A stretch of 34,222 nt of DNA from an uncultured Clostridia bacterium (GTDB taxonomy: Bacteria; Bacillota; Clostridia; TANB77; CAG-508). Made by a program: the position numbers and the translations under genes. Below the pieces are notes generated by a model. The model was not told the origin of the DNA and searched no databases. It was given only the letters and a program-made list of their open reading frames with translations. The DNA is taken from assembly GCA_944388705.1 (NCBI GenBank), contig CALXJU010000016.1, positions 1 to 34,222 of the forward strand, in the 5' to 3' direction. Shown here piece after piece: positions 24,962-32,967 of the stretch (the stretch's first letter is position 1; every line of letters starts with the position of its first letter).

Positions 24962-25501
24962 TTATCTATTTTTTAATACTTCTAATAGATTGTCATTATG
25001 TGTGAATTCTTTAAGCCATTTGTTTAAATCTTTTTGCTTTTTAAAAATTAATACTTTATCTTTTGGTATATTTTTCAAATTATCCTCAACTATATGTCTT
25101 TTCTTTTTGTTATATGTAATAACATATTTTATAAAAGTAAAATCTAAGCGTTCCTTACAACCGGGCACTTCTCTTTTTTCTTTATTATATCCTTTTAAAA
25201 TTCTTTTTAAAACTCCTTTTAATTGTGCCATTGTAGAATAATCTAACCAGATTATCAAATCAGCTTTATCAAAACGTTCTTTAAGTGTTTTATTGTAATT
25301 ACCATCAATAATCCATTTATCTTCAGATGCTTTAGATAATATTATTTTATCTCTTTCTATCTTATCAATTTCAATCCAGTTTTCCTTAAAATTAATGGCA
25401 TCTAAATGAATAGCAGGAAGATTTAATTCTTTAGATAAAATATCACATAATGTACTTTTTCCGCTACCAGAGCCTCCAACAATAGAAATTCGATTATACA
25501 T
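24962..25501 (-). CDS. P-loop kinase, adenylate-kinase-like (FlaR/topology modulation family)
   Basis: A 179-aa protein with an N-terminal P-loop (IVGGSGSGKSTLCDIL), then PAIHLDAINFKENW, a D-x-W-I-I-D-G-N-Y motif (EDKWIIDGNYNKTLKERFDK), LIIWLDYS and a Lys/Arg-rich lid. This pattern is typical of the small adenylate-kinase-like proteins often annotated as DNA topology modulation protein FlaR; their real substrate is unknown. ATG 25501 is preferred over 25537: GAGGAG stands upstream of it and the P-loop then starts at the usual distance. Coupled to the Nudix gene. Confidence 0.8.
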   Translation of the reverse strand: MYNRISIVGGSGSGKSTLCDILSKELNLPAIHLDAINFKENWIEIDKIERDKIILSKASEDKWIIDGNYNKTLKERFDKADLIIWLDYSTMAQLKGVLKRILKGYNKEKREVPGCKERLDFTFIKYVITYNKKKRHIVEDNLKNIPKDKVLIFKKQKDLNKWLKEFTHNDNLLEVLKNR

Positions 25502-25529
25502 AATAATTTTCTCCTCTTTTTTAATTTTT

Positions 25530-25997
25530 TTAATCATTATTAATTTTATGTACTGGAAACTTTGTAGATTTAAGTATATCTTTTAAACATATCGGCAAAA
25601 TATTGTATTCTTCAATTTTGTCTAAATCTATCCATTCATATCGTAAATATTCTTTTCCTTCTTCATTATGCATTGTATATTCAATATTTTTATCTTCTTC
25701 ATTTTTGAATTCTATTTTGTGTAAGAAATATATTTCATGATATTTTTTGTTTTCCATTTCAAAAAAATTTTCTATTGTTGCAATATATCCTGTTATTTCT
25801 ATATCTTTACCTAATTCTTCTTTTATTTCTCTTTTTATAGTTTCTTCTGAAGATTCTCCTATTGCTACTCTTCCACCTGGTAAACAATAATGATTTTTAT
25901 TTATATTTTTATGAGTCAAAATTTTGTTATTATGTAGAATTACTCCTCCTGCACGTATATTTAGTTTATATTCTTCTATATCTAAAGTTAAATCCAT
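25530..25997 (-). CDS. Nudix hydrolase
   Basis: A 155-aa hydrolase of nucleoside-diphosphate-linked compounds. A complete Nudix box runs from Gly42 to Gly63: G-x5-E (GRVAIGE), x7, REIKEELG. The N-terminal RAGGVILHNNKILTHKN and WIDLDKIEEYNILP frame the fold. Substrate cannot be assigned. GAGGG upstream and a good promoter (26024-26052). Its stop overlaps the upstream ATG of the kinase frame; the two genes may form a small nucleotide-handling operon. Confidence 0.9.
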   Translation of the reverse strand: MDLTLDIEEYKLNIRAGGVILHNNKILTHKNINKNHYCLPGGRVAIGESSEETIKREIKEELGKDIEITGYIATIENFFEMENKKYHEIYFLHKIEFKNEEDKNIEYTMHNEEGKEYLRYEWIDLDKIEEYNILPICLKDILKSTKFPVHKINND

Positions 25998-26023
25998 CTA
26001 TATCCCTCATTTTATATTTCTAT

Positions 26024-26052
26024 ATTTTACCACTTTTATATTTTCCTATCAA
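26024..26052 (-). promoter_or_regulatory. Promoter of the Nudix gene
   Basis: TTGATA (26052-26047), a 17-nt spacer and TAAAAT (26029-26024) on the minus strand, 27 bp before the ATG. Confidence 0.65.
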
Positions 26053-26089
26053 TAGAAATTTAAAACAAGCACTGTCACTTTAGCCAAGA

Positions 26090-26122
26090 AATTTACCAGA
26101 AAGAGTGCCCTTCTGGTAAATT
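26090..26122 (-). terminator. Terminator of the paralog operon
   Basis: AATTTACCAGAA (26090-26101) and TTCTGGTAAATT (26111-26122) form a perfect 12-bp stem with a 9-nt loop, overlapping the stop codon of the gene at 26121. Confidence 0.75.
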
Positions 26123-27719
26123 ATCTTTCTTGATTTTCATTTGTTTGTTCTTGTTGTTGATTTTGTTCTTCTTCTAATGTTTTTTCTAATGTATCATGTG
26201 CTGATTGCATGTCTTCTGTTGTTATATCATAATTATCATAGCTTTGTATTAATTCATCTTCTTTTGCTTCATCTACTACTATATCAGGTTGATATTTAGT
26301 TGTATGTATTGTATTCCAATATTCAATCGAATTATTAGTTAAATTTCTTACTGAATTTAAGTCTAATGATGGTTTAGCAGGACCATTTATTGATGAATAT
26401 TTTTCACTATAAACAGCTGTCAGATTAGTTAAATCCCCATTTTCTAATCCCTGATACAAATCATGAAAAACTTTTAACCTTATTAAATTATTATTTTTTA
26501 ATACATCAGAATTATTATACCAACTTAATTTATTAGAGTCATTTTTTAAATCTGAAATCTGTGCTAGTGTAATTTGATTTTTATTAATTAATCCATTATT
26601 ATCAATGTATATTTCATATGCATCTTGTCTTGAAAATTCATTCTCATCTTTTCTAAATGTTTCATAATTTTTTTGTAAAACTTCTTCAGAAACATCGATT
26701 TTTCCTGCAATATAATTATCTTTTATAATTAAATCTTGGTCTAATTGTTCTATTAGCTTTCCAATTCCATCTTTAGTTGTAATATCTCCTATTTCCGGAT
26801 TATCTGTAATTGTTTTTTCAATCATATCATTTATCCATGATTTAACTTCTGGATATTTTAATAATTCTTCCGATACTCCTAGTTGTTGTAGTGCTCCTAG
26901 GGTTATTTCATCTTGTGTTATTGCATCTGGATTACTAAATATTTTTTCTACCATCTGATTAATCTGTTCTTTTGAAAGATTCGAGGTTTTGCCTGAAGAA
27001 TTTTCAAAAAGTTCAGAATATTGTGCTAATTTTAGTTGGTCAAATAAGGAAGATTTATTTATTGTTCCCCAATATTCATCAGGCTTAGTTTGAAGATTTT
27101 TTATTTCTGATAATGTATTTGTTTGCATACTTTGTTGAAAGTTTTGAAATTCAGTTGAATCTAATGTACTTATTTTTCTTTTTTCTGTTTCTTCTAAGAA
27201 GATATCATTACCATCTGGATTCATTTCATATATTTCTTGCCAATTATATTCTTCAACTCTATTCCCATTTTCTAATATATATGGCATGTCTGCATATTGT
27301 AAATTTTGAGCATCTTGACAAAAATCACTTTCTAACATTATTATTGATTGATTTACTTCTACTTTATCCATTCCAATTAAATCCAATGAAGCAGTTCTAT
27401 ATGTTTGCTTTTTTTGTGCATAAAATTGTGATGTTTTATCATCTTCAGATAATGGTATTTCTGCTAATACATGTCCTTCTGATATTTCCCACTCATTTTT
27501 TATCGTGTTTACAAGTTCATTTACATTATCTTGATTTATTTCTGCAAATTTATCTCCGTGCTTAATTTGAACTTGTTCTAGCATCATACTTAAGTTTGAA
27601 AAACCTATATTGCTTTGTATAAATCTGTCATCTACTCCTGCATCTCTTAATATTGCTTTATATAATTCTTGTTCATTGGTATTTCCACTTTGATAATATT
27701 TATCTATTTCACTTGTCAT
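26121..27719 (-). CDS. Unknown protein, paralog of 28181-29974 (no LysM)
   Basis: A 532-aa acidic protein of no family I recognise. It is colinear with the 597-aa protein encoded two genes upstream: shared N-terminal pattern (AILRDAGVDDRFIQSNIGF / AILKDAGVDETFINSSAGF), middle (DMPYILENGNRVEE), GALQQLGVSEELL, EIGDITTKDGIGKLIEQL, DNYIAGKIDVSEE, and an almost identical C-terminal tail (VDEAKEDELIQSYDNYDITT). It lacks the LysM insert of its paralog; the flanks join directly. No signal peptide, membrane helix or Cys-rich motif. The last 15 residues are Gln/Asn/Glu-rich. GAGG lies 9 nt before the ATG; 12 bp after the 145-aa gene. Confidence 0.8.
   Translation of the reverse strand: MTSEIDKYYQSGNTNEQELYKAILRDAGVDDRFIQSNIGFSNLSMMLEQVQIKHGDKFAEINQDNVNELVNTIKNEWEISEGHVLAEIPLSEDDKTSQFYAQKKQTYRTASLDLIGMDKVEVNQSIIMLESDFCQDAQNLQYADMPYILENGNRVEEYNWQEIYEMNPDGNDIFLEETEKRKISTLDSTEFQNFQQSMQTNTLSEIKNLQTKPDEYWGTINKSSLFDQLKLAQYSELFENSSGKTSNLSKEQINQMVEKIFSNPDAITQDEITLGALQQLGVSEELLKYPEVKSWINDMIEKTITDNPEIGDITTKDGIGKLIEQLDQDLIIKDNYIAGKIDVSEEVLQKNYETFRKDENEFSRQDAYEIYIDNNGLINKNQITLAQISDLKNDSNKLSWYNNSDVLKNNNLIRLKVFHDLYQGLENGDLTNLTAVYSEKYSSINGPAKPSLDLNSVRNLTNNSIEYWNTIHTTKYQPDIVVDEAKEDELIQSYDNYDITTEDMQSAHDTLEKTLEEEQNQQQEQTNENQER
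26137..26276. repeat. Direct repeat, copy A (3' ends of the paralogs)
   Basis: Matches 28197-28336 with a constant offset of 2060 bp. I count about six mismatches in roughly 140 positions, and only one in the 87 bp from 26191 to 26277. The rest of the two genes is far more diverged, so this end was probably copied between them recently. Confidence 0.85.
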
Positions 27720-27731
27720 TTTTTTATACCT

Positions 27732-28169
27732 CTATTTTTTAAAAATTTTTTTAATTTTATTAAATATTTTTTGTATAAAGTTTTCTTTTTTTTCTATTAA
27801 TTGTGTTTCTTGTTTTATTTCTTCTTCAGGTGGTTCAAAAGTTTTTTCCCTTTTCTTAAATAAATTATCTGGATTATATTTTTCTTTTATTTCTTGCTCA
27901 TTTTTAAATAATACACTTTTAATTTCCCTTTTTTCCTCTTGGTCACTCCAATAATTTATGTGTATTAATGCTATCATTGATAATGCATTTTTTGATACAT
28001 TTTGACTATCTAAAGTTTTATTATAATCATATTGTGGATTATAATTTTTATCTCTTTCTCTTTCTATCATTTGATATAATTTAGTTGGGATTTTATTTAT
28101 ATAATATTTTCCCATCATATTTAATATTCCATATACCTCTGAATATGTCCTTTGTACTTGTATATTCAT
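27732..28169 (-). CDS. Unknown small protein with cationic amphipathic C-terminus
   Basis: A 145-aa protein between the two paralogs; its ribosome site AGGAG overlaps the stop codon of the upstream gene. N-terminal part helical (QRTYSEVYGILNMMGKYYIN, KIPTKLYQMIERERDKNY), then NPQYDYNKTLDSQNVSKNAL, ALIHINYWSDQEEKREI and KEKYNPDNLFKKR. I have the impression that this MNIQVQRTYSEVYGIL-type protein is common in gut Clostridia, but it has no function that I know. The end (ENFIQKIFNKIKKIFKK) is an amphipathic basic helix resembling the MinD membrane-targeting tail, so a membrane association is possible. Probably acts with its neighbours. Confidence 0.8.
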   Translation of the reverse strand: MNIQVQRTYSEVYGILNMMGKYYINKIPTKLYQMIERERDKNYNPQYDYNKTLDSQNVSKNALSMIALIHINYWSDQEEKREIKSVLFKNEQEIKEKYNPDNLFKKREKTFEPPEEEIKQETQLIEKKENFIQKIFNKIKKIFKK

Positions 28170-28180
28170 AATTTTCTCTC

Positions 28181-29974
28181 CTATCTTCCTTCATCTTCAT
28201 TTGTTTGTACTTGTTGTTGTGTTTGCTCTTCTTCTAATGTTTGTTCTAATGTATCATGTGCTGATTGCATGTCTTCTGTTGTTATATCATAATTGTCATA
28301 GCTTTGTATTAATTCATCTTCTTTTGCTTCATCTACTTCAAGACTAGCTTGTTCTTTTTGGTTTTCCTGTTGAGCTTTTTGCTTTTCTTTTTCTACTATT
28401 ATATCTGGTATGATTTCCTCTGTTTTTATATAATCCCATTCACTATCAGGTGTATTGTCTAAGCCTACTGCATCCTGCACATTCGAATTCATTTCTGTTC
28501 CATCTGTAATTGTAGAAAATCTTTCCTTGTATTGAGAAGTTAATTCTTCACCTTCTTGATTATATATATAATTCCATATTGCTACACTTGTTGTATTATC
28601 ATTTGCCAAACATGCTGGTATATTAAAGCTACCCCTATTATTAGGATTATTCTCCAAATCCTTAATTTGTGATAAAATTATATTATTCTCATGAATTAAA
28701 CCTTTATCGTCAATATATATTTCTTCTACATCTTGTCTTGAATATGTATCAGTATTTTTTCCATAATATTCATAATCTTTTTGTAAATCTTCTTCAGAAG
28801 CATTAAATTTTCCTGCAATATAATTTTCTCCTATAACTAAATCTTGACTTAATTGTTTTAATAAATTTTCAATTCCATCTTTTGTAGTTATATCTCCAAT
28901 CTCTTTATTATCTGCAATTATTTTTTCAACCATTCCATTTATATAACCATTATTGTTAGAGTCAAATTCTAATAATTCATTTGATACTCCTAATTGTTGT
29001 AATGCTTGATTAATTATTTCTTCTCTAGTTGGTGTTTTTCCAGGTATTGATAAATTATTACCTGCATATATAAGGTCTGGATTTTCTATTTCATTTGCTT
29101 TGGCTAATGTTTCTACATTTGTTCCATATTTAACTGCTAATTCACTTAATGTATCTCCCCATTGTATTTGTACTGTTTGAGAATCATAATTTTTAAATAT
29201 ATTTTCTACCATTTTGCTCAAATCTTCTTGTGTATATTGTTTACTTTCTATATTTTGTTTTTGTGAAAAATTAAATAATTCTGTATATGGAGTTACTTTT
29301 AATTCGCTATATTCAGGACTTTTATTTATATTATTCCAATATCCATCTGGTTTATATTGAATCTCATCTAATTCTTGTAATTCATATGTTTTTAAATCTC
29401 CTTGTAGTTTTGAAAATTCTTCAGGAGCTAGAGTACTAACTTTACTTTTCTCTGTGCTACTAATTAATTCATCTTCGTCACCACCATACATTTGATAAAT
29501 ATTTTGTTCTACTCGTTCTTCTACTCTATTATCATTTTCTAAAATATATGGCATATCTTCATAGTTATAATTTTGTGCTTCTTCTCCATAATTATTTTCT
29601 AATTCTAATTTTACATTGTTTATTTGTATTTTTCCATCACCTAAATTAGTTAATGATGTTGCTTTTGATGTTTGTCTATTTTGAGCTCCAAATCTGGGTT
29701 CTTTTTCACTATCTAATAATGGTGTTTTCCCCATTACATATCCTTCTGATATTATCCATTCTGATTGTAATTTTTCTACAAGTTTTTGTGCATTTGTAGA
29801 ATTTAATAATTCATAACCTTCACTATATCTTGCTTCATCCAACATATTAGTTAAAGTTTCAAATCCAGCACTACTGTTAATAAAAGTTTCATCTACACCT
29901 GCATCTTTTAAAATTGCTATGTATAAAGCTCTATTATCTGCTTTACCTTCTTGAAAATATTTTTCTATTTCCAC
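28181..29974 (-). CDS. Unknown LysM-containing protein, paralog of 26121-27719
   Basis: A 597-aa acidic protein, first in its operon; GTG start with AAGGAG 9 nt upstream. No recognised family for most of its length. A LysM module is clear at about 267-311 (VQIQWGDTLSELAVKYGTN, then LAKANEIENPDLIYAGNNL and SIPG). After it an EF-hand-like loop (EFDSNNNGYING, about 336-348) and a second IDDKGLI stretch may bind calcium. The tail is the near-identical repeat shared with the paralog, ending in Gln/Glu. LysM usually binds peptidoglycan or chitin outside the cell, yet there is no signal peptide, so export would need an unusual route or the LysM acts inside, for example in spores. Confidence 0.8.
   Translation of the reverse strand: MEIEKYFQEGKADNRALYIAILKDAGVDETFINSSAGFETLTNMLDEARYSEGYELLNSTNAQKLVEKLQSEWIISEGYVMGKTPLLDSEKEPRFGAQNRQTSKATSLTNLGDGKIQINNVKLELENNYGEEAQNYNYEDMPYILENDNRVEERVEQNIYQMYGGDEDELISSTEKSKVSTLAPEEFSKLQGDLKTYELQELDEIQYKPDGYWNNINKSPEYSELKVTPYTELFNFSQKQNIESKQYTQEDLSKMVENIFKNYDSQTVQIQWGDTLSELAVKYGTNVETLAKANEIENPDLIYAGNNLSIPGKTPTREEIINQALQQLGVSNELLEFDSNNNGYINGMVEKIIADNKEIGDITTKDGIENLLKQLSQDLVIGENYIAGKFNASEEDLQKDYEYYGKNTDTYSRQDVEEIYIDDKGLIHENNIILSQIKDLENNPNNRGSFNIPACLANDNTTSVAIWNYIYNQEGEELTSQYKERFSTITDGTEMNSNVQDAVGLDNTPDSEWDYIKTEEIIPDIIVEKEKQKAQQENQKEQASLEVDEAKEDELIQSYDNYDITTEDMQSAHDTLEQTLEEEQTQQQVQTNEDEGR
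28197..28336. repeat. Direct repeat, copy B (3' ends of the paralogs)
   Basis: Partner of 26137-26276 (offset 2060 bp). It encodes the shared C-terminal tail of the 597-aa protein. Confidence 0.85.
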
Positions 29975-30014
29975 ATTGCATTTCTCCTTTGTTCTCTCTT
30001 TATATCTATCAATA

Positions 30015-30042
30015 TTATTACATAACTATTATTTTTTTTCAA
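30015..30042 (-). promoter_or_regulatory. Predicted promoter of the paralog operon
   Basis: TTGAAA (30042-30037), a 16-nt spacer and TAATAA (30020-30015) on the minus strand; TAATAT at 30017-30012 with 19-nt spacing is an alternative. About 41 bp before the GTG start. Confidence 0.45.
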
Positions 30043-30094
30043 GGATTTTTCATAATAAAATGTCAATATTTACAAATATTTTTGATAAAAAATT

Positions 30095-30117
30095 ACCATA
30101 AGGAGTGTCCTTATGGT
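30095..30117 (-). terminator. Terminator of the 33918-30111 operon
   Basis: A 10-bp perfect stem (ACCATAAGGA / TCCTTATGGT) with a 3-nt loop followed by a T run in the minus direction. The stop codon of the last gene lies inside the stem. Confidence 0.85.
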
Positions 30118-30665
30118 TCTAATTTTAATGTATAAAAAAATTCCTTTATACCACTATCTGTTTCAAAATATATCCTATATTTATAATATGTTCCTGTTTC
30201 AATTCTTCCAACATTTATTGAACCACTAATTGTGGCAGTTGTATTTCCTCCAGGTTCAACTGTTACTGGGTTTAAACTTTGTGTTCTAGAATTATATGAA
30301 CTCCTTGTATCACTTGATTCTAATAATTCTATTTTTCCATTTTTAAATGTGTTTTTAGAATTATTTCCTAATTGCAATGTTATTGTTAATGTTCTAGGAA
30401 TTAATGCAAATCTACTTTGTACTTCCATTGTTGTTGTAATAGAATTTCCTACACATTGTTCATCAACTACTCTAAGTAATTCCATTCCAAATAAGTTTTC
30501 TACACTTGTTGTTACTGAAAATCTATCAACTCCATTTTCGTCCTCTCCTACTGGAGGAACCTCTATTTCTGGAATTTCCATTTTAGCTATTGCTGTTCCA
30601 TTTATTGTTAATTCTTCTGTAAACATTGAATATCCTGTTGCCATTACTCCACATATGACAAGCAT
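30111..30665 (-). CDS. Exported protein with SipW-type signal; start codon uncertain
   Basis: 184 aa from the ATG at 30665, but the open frame continues upstream and there encodes KKRKKPLKTAYIILI, the expected basic n-region and first half of the signal helix. The signal then reads MLVICGVMATGYSMFTEELT followed by INGTA, like the TasA-type SipW signal at 8779. No ATG, GTG or TTG exists upstream before a stop; an ATA at 30713-30711 has GAAG 6 nt upstream and sits next to the CNNM stop codon. A non-standard start or a sequence error is likely. The mature part is strand-rich (NSITTTMEVQSRFALIP, TATISGSINVGRIETGTYYK) without Cys, probably a surface or fibre protein processed by the SipW at 6944. 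Confidence 0.7.
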   Translation of the reverse strand: MLVICGVMATGYSMFTEELTINGTAIAKMEIPEIEVPPVGEDENGVDRFSVTTSVENLFGMELLRVVDEQCVGNSITTTMEVQSRFALIPRTLTITLQLGNNSKNTFKNGKIELLESSDTRSSYNSRTQSLNPVTVEPGGNTTATISGSINVGRIETGTYYKYRIYFETDSGIKEFFYTLKLEP

Positions 30666-30714
30666 TATTAAAATTATATATGCTGTTTTTAATGGTTTCT
30701 TTCGTTTTTTTATT

Positions 30715-32010
30715 TTATACTTCTTCGTTTTTACACACCTTTACTTTCAATATTCTTTTGTCTTCATATTCTTCAATTTTAAATGTTAGTTCTTTTGTTT
30801 CTATTACAGGGTTTTCTTCTTCTAATGGTATTCTTCCTAGTTCTTCTTGTAAATAACCTGATAACGTATCATAATCTCCTTCTGGTATATTTGAACCTAA
30901 TATTTTATTTACATCATATATTGGCATACTTCCAGATATCAAATATGTTTTATCATCTATTTTTTCATATTCTTCTTCTATTTCATCATATTCATCATAT
31001 ATATCTCCAACTATTTCTTCTAATATGTCTTCCATTGTTACTAGCCCTGCTGTTCCGCCATATTCATCTACAATTATTGCTATTTGTACTTTATTTTTTT
31101 GCATTTCTTTGAATAATTCATTTATTAATTTACTTTGTGAAACAAAATATGCCTCTTTCATTATACTTTTAATTTTAAATGATTTTTTTTGGATATTTTT
31201 TATTAAGTCTTTTACATATAATATTCCTTTTATTTCATCTATTGTTTCATCATATACTGGTATTCTACTATGTTTACAATCATCTTTTATTATTTCTTCT
31301 AATAATTCTTCTGCACTTGTATTTATATCTACTGCAAACATATCTGTTCTATGTGTCATTATTTCTGATGCTGTTATATCATTAAATTCAAATACATTGT
31401 TTATATATTCTTTTTCGTCTTCTTCTATTGTTCCATTTTCTTCTCCTTGGTCTATCATCATTTTTATTTCTTCTTCTGTTACTATTTCTTCTTCATTTTC
31501 ACTTACTCCAAATATTTTTGATATTGCGTTTGTTGTTACTGTTAATAATTTTACAAATGGTGCTGTTACTATTGATATTCCTCTTATTATTCCTATTGTG
31601 CCAAATGCAATTTTTTCATAATTTTTCATTGCAAGCCTTTTTGGTACTAATTCTCCAAATATTAATGTGAAAAATGATAATATTATTGTTATTATTATTA
31701 TTGATATACTTTGCCATACTCCTACACCTATTGGCATTAATTTGTTTAATTCTGGTGCTAGCATGTCTGCAAATGTGTCTGATGCAAACGCACTTGATAA
31801 AAATCCTGCAAGTGTTATTCCTATTTGTATTGTTGCAAGAAATTTACTTGGTGTTTCTAACATTTTTTGAATTTGTTGTGCTTTTTTGTTTCCATCTTTA
31901 GCTTGTTTTTCGATTTTATTATCATTTAGTGATATAAATGCTATTTCACTTGCTGCAAAAAATGCATTTAATGCAATTAATATCACTAATACTAATATCT
32001 GTCCTATCAT
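30715..32010 (-). CDS. CNNM/CorC-type membrane protein with CBS pair (TlyC/HlyC family)
   Basis: A 431-aa protein. The DUF21/CNNM membrane domain spans residues 1-190 (LNAFFAASEIAFISL, IQIGITLAGFLSSAFAS, FTLIFGELVPKRLAMKN). A CBS pair follows at about 205-325 (ITASEIMTHRTDMFAVDI, VDEYGGTAGLVTMEDILEEI) and a CorC_HlyC domain at about 345-425. This is the family of putative magnesium/sodium exporters, historically called hemolysins. The ATG overlaps the stop of the GGDEF gene (TAATG), so translation is coupled. No toxin activity should be inferred from the hemolysin name. Confidence 0.93.
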   Translation of the reverse strand: MIGQILVLVILIALNAFFAASEIAFISLNDNKIEKQAKDGNKKAQQIQKMLETPSKFLATIQIGITLAGFLSSAFASDTFADMLAPELNKLMPIGVGVWQSISIIIITIILSFFTLIFGELVPKRLAMKNYEKIAFGTIGIIRGISIVTAPFVKLLTVTTNAISKIFGVSENEEEIVTEEEIKMMIDQGEENGTIEEDEKEYINNVFEFNDITASEIMTHRTDMFAVDINTSAEELLEEIIKDDCKHSRIPVYDETIDEIKGILYVKDLIKNIQKKSFKIKSIMKEAYFVSQSKLINELFKEMQKNKVQIAIIVDEYGGTAGLVTMEDILEEIVGDIYDEYDEIEEEYEKIDDKTYLISGSMPIYDVNKILGSNIPEGDYDTLSGYLQEELGRIPLEEENPVIETKELTFKIEEYEDKRILKVKVCKNEEV

Positions 32011-32954
32011 TATTTATTTACTCCTTTATTTTCTTGACGTCTATCTATTGCATAACTGCTTCCTACTATAGATTTAGCCATATGTTTTACTTGTGCTCCA
32101 ACTTCTCCTATTTCTAGTATGTTGGAAAATCTTCCTTTTTCTGCAATTACTGCTCCTATTGATATTGATGTTAATGCAAATTGTTCTATTATTCCTTTTC
32201 TATTTGCTACTTCTATATATCCTCTTTCTAAATCTTCTTCTGTAAAGAATTTTACTACTTCTTTATCAAACATTGCTATTATTGATTGACATATATCATC
32301 TACTTCAATATCTGGAACTATTGCTATAAAATCATCACCACCTATATGTCCTACAAATGAATTTTCCACATATTTACTATGTATACATTTTAATATAGTT
32401 TCTGCTGTGAATTCTATTATTTGATCTCCTTTTAAGAAACCATATACATCATTATATGCTTTAAAATTATCTAAATCTAAATATAATACTGCAAATTGTT
32501 CTTTTTTTGTTATTCTCTTCTTTAGTTCTGCATGTATTTGTACATTTCCTGGCAAACCAGTTAATGCACTTATTCTTCTATTTATTGTTAATAATCTATT
32601 TAGATTTTTTACTGTACAATATAAATAATCTGTATCTACTGGTTTTTTTATATAATATTCTACTGATTCTCTTAATACTTTTAGCCTATGTTCTCTTTCT
32701 GGATTTGAAGATACAACTATTATTGGTGTTATTTTATTATCTTCATCTGTTCTTATTCTTCTACATAATTCAGTTACTTCCATTCCAATTGCATCTTCAT
32801 TTATTATTATTAAAAATGGTATATTTTTTAACGCTTTTTCTATTTCTTCTGTTGATACTCCTATAAATCTAAATTCTTTATCTTCTTTAAATAATTCTTT
32901 AAATATTGGTAATGATGACGAGTCATCATCTATTATATATATTTCTTGTGCCAT
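32010..32954 (-). CDS. Diguanylate cyclase (GGDEF) with degenerate receiver domain
   Basis: A 314-aa cytoplasmic protein. Residues 1-120 have receiver features: the acidic pocket IDDDSSS (9-11), a conserved Lys104 (IKKPVD) and Ser82/Ser83. The phosphoacceptor position is Asn52 (FLIIINEDAIG) instead of Asp, so ordinary phosphorylation is unlikely. Residues 125-300 are a GGDEF domain with LTGLPGN, YLDLDNFKAYND and the active loop GGDDF (205-209); there is no RxxD inhibitory site before it. It probably makes cyclic di-GMP, with the receiver used for dimerisation or another signal. Good AGGAG site; 13 bp after the Ig-like protein gene. Confidence 0.88.
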   Translation of the reverse strand: MAQEIYIIDDDSSSLPIFKELFKEDKEFRFIGVSTEEIEKALKNIPFLIIINEDAIGMEVTELCRRIRTDEDNKITPIIVVSSNPEREHRLKVLRESVEYYIKKPVDTDYLYCTVKNLNRLLTINRRISALTGLPGNVQIHAELKKRITKKEQFAVLYLDLDNFKAYNDVYGFLKGDQIIEFTAETILKCIHSKYVENSFVGHIGGDDFIAIVPDIEVDDICQSIIAMFDKEVVKFFTEEDLERGYIEVANRKGIIEQFALTSISIGAVIAEKGRFSNILEIGEVGAQVKHMAKSIVGSSYAIDRRQENKGVNK

Positions 32955-32967
32955 ATCTTCTCTCCTA

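Noticed and set aside
26121..29974. LXG/WXG-type polymorphic toxin operon
   Set aside because: No WxG or LxG N-terminus, no recognisable toxin domain and no immunity-like gene; both large proteins share the same C-terminus, opposite to polymorphic toxins.
30715..32010. A hemolysin toxin
   Set aside because: The CNNM/CBS/CorC architecture points to an ion-transport family; the hemolysin label is historical.
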